From positions 124,001 through 188,000 of the forward strand of contig NZ_JARJBB010000011.1 in NCBI RefSeq assembly GCF_029269835.1: a stretch of DNA of 64,000 nt, in the 5' to 3' direction. This DNA is from Streptomyces tropicalis (GTDB taxonomy: Bacteria > Actinomycetota > Actinomycetes > Streptomycetales > Streptomycetaceae). Below are positions 58,730-64,000 of the stretch, one piece after another. The position numbers and the translations under genes were made by a program. Position 1 is the stretch's first letter; every line of letters starts with the position of its first letter. The notes below the pieces were generated by a model that was given only the letters and a program-made list of their open reading frames with translations, made no database searches and was not told where the DNA came from.

Positions 58730-60300
58730 CGGGTGCCTCCTGCGAGGAGCTGCTGCACGGCCGGGTCGGTCAGGCCGAGCAGGGCCTTCGGCCAGAGCCC
58801 GGCGACGACGGTGAGGGCGACGAGCGGGGTCCAGGCCGCGAACTCGTAGCTGCGGACGTCGGCGAGGTGCGGCGCCTGCTCGGGTACGGCGCCCATGCAG
58901 ACGCGGCGGACCACCGCGAGCATGTACGCGGCTGTCAGCAGGGTGCCGAGGGCGGCGATCGCCATGAAGGTGAGGAAGGCGGGCCGGCTCAGGTCGGCGG
59001 CGGGCTTGAACGCGCCGAACATGGCGAGCATCTCCCCCCAGAACCCGGCCAGGCCGGGCAGTCCGAGCGAGGCGACGGCTCCGAAGGCGAGCAGGCCGCC
59101 GAGGCGCGGTGCCCTGCCGTAGAGCGCGGCGCCGGTGTGCTCGGCGAGGGTGTCGAGGTCGGTGCTGCCGGTGCGGTCCTTCAACGCGCCGACCAGGAAG
59201 AACAGCAGGCCGGTGATGAGGCCGTGGGCGATGTTGGCGAACAGGGCGCCGTTCACGCCGGTGGGCGTCATGGTGGCGATGCCGAGGAGGACGAAGCCCA
59301 TGTGCCCGACGGAGGAGTAGGCGATGAGCCGTTTCAGGTCGCCCTTGGCGCCCCGTTTGGCGAGGGCGAGGCAGGCGAGGGATCCGTAGACGATCCCGAC
59401 GACGGCGAAGGCGGCGAGGTAGGGCGCGAAGGTGCGGAACCCGTCGGGCGCGATCGGGAGAAGAATCCGGACGAAACCGTACGTACCCATCTTCAGCATG
59501 ACGCCGGCCAGCAGGACCGAGCCGGCGGTCGGGGCGGCGGTGTGGGCGTCCGGCAGCCAGCTGTGCAGCGGCCACATCGGAGTCTTCACCGCCAGCCCGA
59601 TCCCGATCGCCAGAACGGCGACGACCTGCACGGATGCGGTCAGCGAGCGGCCGTTGTCAGTGGCGAGTGCCACCATGTCGAACGTGCCCGCCTTGATTCC
59701 GATCAGGAGCAGGCCCAGCAGCATGACGACCGAGCCGAGCAGGGTGTAGAGGATGAACCGCCAGGCCGCCGCCTGGCGGGCCCGGCCGCCCCAGCGGGCG
59801 ATCAGGAAGTACATGGGGACGAGCACCGTCTCGAAGGCCAGGAAGAACAGCAGCAGGTCGAGGACGGCGAAGGTCGCGAGGGTGCCGGACTCCAGCAGCA
59901 GGAGCAGGGCGACGAAGGCCTTCGGGCCGGGCCCGGAAGGCATGTTGAAGTAGCTGTACAGCGCGCAGAGGAAGGTCAGCAGCGCGGTCAGGACGACGAG
60001 GGGGAGCGAGATGCCGTCGATGCCGAGGTGGATGCGCACATGGAGTGCGGGGATCCAGCTGATGTCGGTCGTGGCCTGCATCTTCGAGGGGTGGGCGCTG
60101 TCGAAGCCGAGCGCCAGGACCACGGCGGCGACGAGGACGGCCGCGGTGACGGTGACGCCGTGCCGCAGCACGGCCTGCTCGGGCGACTTCCCCTTCAGTC
60201 CGGGCGGCGCCGGCAGGAGGGCGGCGAGCGCCCCGAGGAGCGGGGCGACGACGACGAACGCCAGAAGGAACTGCATCACGGACTCGCTGCTATCGATCAC
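58726..60300 (-). CDS. nuoM: NADH-quinone oxidoreductase subunit M
   Basis: 524 aa from 60300; MQFLLAFVVVAPLLG eight codons later is a possible shorter start. Second antiporter-like subunit. LAFETVLVPMYFLIARWGG holds the conserved Glu, and KTPMWPLHSWLPDAHTAAPT the Lys. It starts 6 nt after nuoL. Confidence 0.95.
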   Translation of the reverse strand: MIDSSESVMQFLLAFVVVAPLLGALAALLPAPPGLKGKSPEQAVLRHGVTVTAAVLVAAVVLALGFDSAHPSKMQATTDISWIPALHVRIHLGIDGISLPLVVLTALLTFLCALYSYFNMPSGPGPKAFVALLLLLESGTLATFAVLDLLLFFLAFETVLVPMYFLIARWGGRARQAAAWRFILYTLLGSVVMLLGLLLIGIKAGTFDMVALATDNGRSLTASVQVVAVLAIGIGLAVKTPMWPLHSWLPDAHTAAPTAGSVLLAGVMLKMGTYGFVRILLPIAPDGFRTFAPYLAAFAVVGIVYGSLACLALAKRGAKGDLKRLIAYSSVGHMGFVLLGIATMTPTGVNGALFANIAHGLITGLLFFLVGALKDRTGSTDLDTLAEHTGAALYGRAPRLGGLLAFGAVASLGLPGLAGFWGEMLAMFGAFKPAADLSRPAFLTFMAIAALGTLLTAAYMLAVVRRVCMGAVPEQAPHLADVRSYEFAAWTPLVALTVVAGLWPKALLGLTDPAVQQLLAGGTR

Positions 60301-60306
60301 GCCTGC

Positions 60307-62301
60307 TCACGCTCCCGTGGCGACGAGGACGGCGGCGACCGCGAGGACGACGGTGCCGGCGAGCAGCGCGCTCACATAGGTCTGCACATTGCCGGTCTGG
60401 GCGCGCCGTACGGCGGCGCCGAGCAGGCGGGGTAGGGCGCCCGCACCGCGGACGTAGGTCTCCACGACCTCACGGTCCACGAAGCGGACGAGGCTCGCTC
60501 CGGCCAGGACCGGGCGGACGAAGAGGGCCGCGTACACGGCGTCGAGGTGGAAGCCGGCGGCGGCGTGGCGGTGCAGCGGGCCGAGCAGCAGCCGTCCGGG
60601 GTCCGCGGGGTCGGGCGCGTCCGCGATGTCGCCGTAGGCGGCGATGTGGCTCGCGATGGCCTCGGCCTCGACCACTCCGGCGTCGGCCTCGGGGTGGGCG
60701 GCGACCGCGCCGAGCGGGACGCGGGCGGCGAGCGCGGTGGTGTGCCGCCAGGCCGCGTAGGTGACGATGCCGCCGGTCAGGGCCAGGCCCGTGCCGAGGA
60801 CGGAGGTGGTGAGGGTCGGGCCGAGGTCGCCCCCGCCGAACCAGGCGGGCAGCAGACGGAACGCGAGCCCGCCGAAGGCGAGGGACGGCACGGCCAGCAC
60901 CCAGAGCACGGCGTTCATCACCAGGGGCTGCCTGCCGTGGTCGGGGGCCTGCGGGCCGCGGCCGCGGAAGGCCAGCAGCCACAGCCGGGTGGCGTAGGCG
61001 GCGGTGAGGAGGGCGGTGAGGAGGCCGAAGACCAGGACGATCCAGCCGGCCGCGCCGGGGGCGCGGTCCACGTGGCCGCCAGCGACCTGCTCGGCGGCAC
61101 CGAGGACGGACTCCTTGGAGAAGAAGCCGCTGAAGGGAGGGACGGCGGCAAGCGCGAGCAGCGCCACGGTCATCGTCCAGTAGGCGTCGGGGACGCGGTC
61201 GCGCAGGTGGCCCATGCGGGACATGGCGGCCAGCGAGTTGGTGCCGGCGGCGTGGATGATCACGCCGGCCGCGAGGAACAGCAGCGCCTTGAAGGCGCCG
61301 TGGGACAGGAGGTGGAAGACGGCGGCACCGCGGTCGCCGACGGCGAGGGCGCCGGTCATGTAGCCGAGCTGGCCGATCGTCGAGTAAGCGAGGACGCGTT
61401 TGATGTCGTCCTGGGCGAGCGCGGCGACGGCCGACCCGGACATGGTCACGGCGGCCATGACGGCGAGGACGATCATCGCGGCCGAGGAGGCCTGGAAGAC
61501 GGGGAGGAGCCGGGCGACGAAGTAGACACCGGCGGCGACCATCGTCGCGGCGTGGATCAGCGCGGAGACGGGGGTGGGACCCGCCATCGCGTCGGGGAGC
61601 CAGGTGTGCAGCGGGAACTGCGCGGACTTGCCCGCCACGCCGGCGAGGAGCAGCAGGGCGATCACGGTGGGGTGGTGCAGGCCGCCGCTCGCGACGGTTC
61701 CGAGGACCTTGCTGATCCGGAAGGAGCCGGCGTCGGTGGCGAGGGCGAACAGCCCGATGAGGAAGGGGACGTCGCCGAGCTTGGTGACCAGGAAGGCCTT
61801 GAGGGAGGCGGCGCGGGCCTCCGGGGTCTCCCAGTAGTGGCCGACGAGGAAGTACGAGCAGATGCCCATGATCTCCCAGCCGACCAGCAGCACCATCAGG
61901 TCGCCGGAGTAGACGACGAGCAGCATCGCGGAGGTGAAGAGGGAGACGAGCGCGGCGTAGGAGGGGTAGCGCGGGTCGTCGCGCAGGTAGCCCGTCGAGT
62001 AGACCTGCACACAGGTGGCGACGAGGCCGACCAGGACGGCGACGAGCGCGGCGAAGCCGTCGACGTCCAGGGCGAGGTAGATCGGGACCGAGCCGGTCGG
62101 GGTGAGCTCGGTGGCGGAGTCGAGGGCCGGGCCGCCGCCCTGGCGCACGGCGACCAGCACCGCGAGGGCGAAGGAGGCGAGCGCCGGGAGGACGGCCAGC
62201 GGGCGGACGAAACCGGGCGCCGTCCTGCCGAGGAGCAGGCCGGCGACGGCGCCGAGGAACGGAAGGAGGGGGACGAGGACGGCGACGGTGGTGGTGGTCA
62301 C
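60307..62301 (-). CDS. nuoL: NADH-quinone oxidoreductase subunit L
   Basis: 664 aa from GTG 62301 (TTTTVAVLVPLLPFLG), overlapping the nuoK stop (GTGA). The largest antiporter-like subunit, with the long lateral helix at the C-terminal end. LLVGWEIMGICSYFLVGHYW and KSAQFPLHTWLPDAMAGPTP carry the conserved Glu and Lys. A longer frame to 62892 is a shadow of nuoK and nuoJ. Confidence 0.95.
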   Translation of the reverse strand: MTTTTVAVLVPLLPFLGAVAGLLLGRTAPGFVRPLAVLPALASFALAVLVAVRQGGGPALDSATELTPTGSVPIYLALDVDGFAALVAVLVGLVATCVQVYSTGYLRDDPRYPSYAALVSLFTSAMLLVVYSGDLMVLLVGWEIMGICSYFLVGHYWETPEARAASLKAFLVTKLGDVPFLIGLFALATDAGSFRISKVLGTVASGGLHHPTVIALLLLAGVAGKSAQFPLHTWLPDAMAGPTPVSALIHAATMVAAGVYFVARLLPVFQASSAAMIVLAVMAAVTMSGSAVAALAQDDIKRVLAYSTIGQLGYMTGALAVGDRGAAVFHLLSHGAFKALLFLAAGVIIHAAGTNSLAAMSRMGHLRDRVPDAYWTMTVALLALAAVPPFSGFFSKESVLGAAEQVAGGHVDRAPGAAGWIVLVFGLLTALLTAAYATRLWLLAFRGRGPQAPDHGRQPLVMNAVLWVLAVPSLAFGGLAFRLLPAWFGGGDLGPTLTTSVLGTGLALTGGIVTYAAWRHTTALAARVPLGAVAAHPEADAGVVEAEAIASHIAAYGDIADAPDPADPGRLLLGPLHRHAAAGFHLDAVYAALFVRPVLAGASLVRFVDREVVETYVRGAGALPRLLGAAVRRAQTGNVQTYVSALLAGTVVLAVAAVLVATGA

Positions 62302-62672
62302 GCGGTGGCCTCCGCCTTCTTCGCGGCCCGGTCGGTCTCGGGGGCGTCGTCGGGGCCCTCGGCGGCATCGCGGAGCCGGTCGATGTCGGAGGTGCCGCGG
62401 TTGCGGTACACGGCGAGGACGATGGCCAGGCCGATGCCGATCTCGGCGGCGGCGATGGCGATGGTGAACAGGGTCAGGGCCTGCCCGGAGTGGAGGGTGT
62501 CGGCGGCGGCCCTGCTGAGCCAGACGTCGAAGGCGACCAGGTTGAGGTTGACGGCGTTGAGCATCAGCTCGACCGACATCAGGACCAGGATGGCGTTGCG
62601 GCGGGCCAGGACGCCGTAGAGGCCCGTGCAGAAGAGGAGGGCGGAGAGCACGGCGGGATACGCGAGGTGCAT
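62298..62672 (-). CDS. nuoK: NADH-quinone oxidoreductase subunit K
   Basis: 124 aa, start MHLAYPAVLSALLFCTGLYG at 62672, overlapping the nuoJ stop (TGATG). Three helices with the two conserved membrane glutamates E35 (MSVELMLNAVNLN) and E77 (AAAEIGIG). The charged C-terminal tail (~97-124) is longer than in E. coli NuoK. Confidence 0.94.
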   Translation of the reverse strand: MHLAYPAVLSALLFCTGLYGVLARRNAILVLMSVELMLNAVNLNLVAFDVWLSRAAADTLHSGQALTLFTIAIAAAEIGIGLAIVLAVYRNRGTSDIDRLRDAAEGPDDAPETDRAAKKAEATA

Positions 62673-63271
62673 CAGCGGGCTCCTTCCGTGGGCCGGTCGC
62701 TGCGGGCGCCGGGGATGTCCGCGGCGGCGCGGTCGGCCTTGGCCTTGCGGGAGAGCGCGATCGCGCCGACCAGCGCGGCGAGAAGGAGGACGGACAGGGC
62801 CTCGAAGGGCAGCACCCAGTGCTGGAAGAGGCTCGCCCCGGTGACCTTGGCCGAGCCGGCGGCGGTGCCGTCCAGGTCGATCCAGGTGGCACGGAAGGCG
62901 TCGACGACGACCCAGACCAGGGCGGCCGCGGCGGCGACGGCCACGACGAGGGCGGCCCAGCGGTTGCCGGAGTCGGCGTCCGGGGAGCGGCCGATGGGCG
63001 CCCTGGTGAGCATCAGACCGAACAGCAGGAGGACGACCACGGATCCGACGTAGATGAGGACCTGGACCCAGGCGATGAACTCGGCGGTGAGCAGCAGGTA
63101 CTCGACCGCGAGGCCGCCGAGGGCCATCACCAGCCACAGCGCGGCGTGCACGAGCTGTCTGGTGGTGACGGTGACGAGCGCGGCTCCGAAGGTGACCAGG
63201 CCGACGAGGACGAAGGCGATCTCGACACCGGTCGGGGAGAGGAAGCCGTGGGGTGCGGTGGCGGGGCTCAC
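62672..63271 (-). CDS. nuoJ: NADH-quinone oxidoreductase subunit J
   Basis: 199 aa from GTG 63271 (SPATAPHGFLSPTGVEIAFV), overlapping the nuoI stop (GTGA). Five helices; the conserved pi-bulge helix reads LLTAEFIAWVQVLIYVGSVVV without gaps here (two pieces). Confidence 0.94.
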   Translation of the reverse strand: MSPATAPHGFLSPTGVEIAFVLVGLVTFGAALVTVTTRQLVHAALWLVMALGGLAVEYLLLTAEFIAWVQVLIYVGSVVVLLLFGLMLTRAPIGRSPDADSGNRWAALVVAVAAAAALVWVVVDAFRATWIDLDGTAAGSAKVTGASLFQHWVLPFEALSVLLLAALVGAIALSRKAKADRAAADIPGARSDRPTEGAR

Positions 63272-63822
63272 GCCTCTTCCTCCCGGGTCGGTTCGGCCTG
63301 CGCGGCCGCCAGCTTCTCGGCGGCCTTGCGGGCGGCGGTGAGCTCCTTGGGCTCCTCGGCGCCGGGGTCGAGGGCGGGAGGGGCGGGCACCGTCCACATC
63401 CACTCGCGGAGCTTGTCCCGCTCGTGGGTGAGTTCGTGGATGTCGGTCTCGGCGTACTCGAACTCCGGGGACCAGAACAGGGCGTCGAAAGGACAGACCT
63501 CGATGCAGATACCGCAGTACATGCACAGCGAGAAGTCGATGGCGAAGCGGTCCAGGACGTTGCGGCTGCGTTCGCGGCCACCGGGGACCGCGGCCGGGAC
63601 CGTCTCCTTGTGGGAGTCGATGTAGATGCACCAGTCCGGGCACTCGCGGGCGCACAGCATGCAGACCGTGCAGTTCTCCTCGAACAGCCCGATCACGCCC
63701 CGGGTGCGGGGCGGCAGCTCGGGCTGCGCGTCCGGGTACTGCTCGGTGACGGTCTTCCTCGTCATGGTGCGCAGGGTGACGGCCAGGCCCTTGGCGAGGC
63801 CGGAGCCGGGGATGGGGGCCAT
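63268..63822 (-). CDS. nuoI: NADH-quinone oxidoreductase subunit I (two 4Fe-4S)
   Basis: 184 aa, start MAPIPGSGLAKGLAVTLRTM at 63822, overlapping the nuoH stop (TAATG). Two clusters: C51, C54, C57, C61 (CTVCMLCAREC) and C100, C103, C106, C110 (CMYCGICIEVC). Carries electrons N6a/N6b towards NuoB. C-terminal tail is acidic and low complexity. Confidence 0.95.
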   Translation of the reverse strand: MAPIPGSGLAKGLAVTLRTMTRKTVTEQYPDAQPELPPRTRGVIGLFEENCTVCMLCARECPDWCIYIDSHKETVPAAVPGGRERSRNVLDRFAIDFSLCMYCGICIEVCPFDALFWSPEFEYAETDIHELTHERDKLREWMWTVPAPPALDPGAEEPKELTAARKAAEKLAAAQAEPTREEEA

Positions 63823-64000
63823 TACGAGATCACCACCTTGACGATGCCGGTGAGGGCGATCTGGGCGAGGGAGAGGGGCACGAGCAGGGTCCAGGAGAAT
63901 TTCTGCAACTGGTCCTCGCGGAGCCGGGGGTAGGTCACGCGCAGCCAGATGACCACGAAGGCCAGGACGGCGGTCTTCAGCAGGGTCCACACCCAGCCGA
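63822..64000 (-). CDS. nuoH: NADH-quinone oxidoreductase subunit H, 3' end (partial)
   Basis: The last 59 codons only; the gene continues beyond position 64000. Reads GWVWTLLKTAVLAFVVIWLR then VTYPRLREDQLQKFSWTLLV and ends VKVVIS. NuoH forms the quinone channel of complex I. Overlaps nuoI. Confidence 0.93.
   Translation of the reverse strand, partial: GWVWTLLKTAVLAFVVIWLRVTYPRLREDQLQKFSWTLLVPLSLAQIALTGIVKVVIS

Overview
The window is chromosomal DNA from a Streptomyces-type actinomycete. It is about 70% G+C with strong third-position G/C, and has many GTG starts, a TTG start for rpoB, and overlapping stop/start junctions (ATGA, GTGA, TGATG). The gene order str operon, rpoBC, rplJL, rplKA, nusG, secE, tRNA-Trp and murB is that of the central Streptomyces chromosome. 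Nearly all of the first 37 kb is core translation and transcription machinery on the minus strand.

Layout from left to right. (1) 1-11079: the S10-spc ribosomal protein super-operon, read right to left from rpsJ to rplO and into a partial secY. A promoter candidate lies about 380 nt upstream of rpsJ. (2) 11525-18424: a six-gene operon of WXG-like helical proteins, a long disordered WXG protein, a Cys-rich membrane-anchored protein and a mycosin-type subtilisin protease. It looks like an orphan type VII (ESX-like) secretion/effector cassette placed between tuf and rpsJ, with its own terminator and a mosaic base composition; this is the most unusual content of the window. (3) 18681-23050: the str operon rpsL-rpsG-fusA-tuf. 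(4) 23725-35535: rpoB-rpoC, rplJ-rplL, a lipoprotein gene and rplK-rplA, with recognisable promoters, leaders and terminators. (5) 35718-37176: nusG, secE and tRNA-Trp.

(6) 37436-43858: an aminotransferase, an adenosine-deaminase-like gene and an NAD(P)-binding protein on the plus strand, convergent with murB. Then comes a TetR/MFS efflux pair with two matching operator-like repeats. (7) 43974-45392: a HadA/HadB-type dehydratase pair, rpmG, tRNA-Met and tRNA-Thr. In mycobacteria this group directly adjoins tRNA-Trp-secE-nusG, so here the ancestral block is split. (8) 45736-52252: an amidohydrolase-like gene lacking key residues, an SDR-like gene, and an accessory block of small or membrane proteins of unknown function. 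The block ends in a decayed tyrosine-recombinase gene next to tRNA-Tyr, the remains of an integrative element of the SLP1/pSAM2 type. (9) 52475-57000: yajQ, a GlsB/YeaQ-like membrane protein, an amino-acid permease, a SUKH-family gene, yccF and htpX. (10) 57206-64000: the end of a second complex I cluster, nuoH (partial), I, J, K, L, M and N, on the minus strand with overlapping junctions.

All calls come from reading the sequence and recalling protein families; no database search was run. Promoter calls are pattern matches only. Terminators and hairpins were found by reading inverted repeats.
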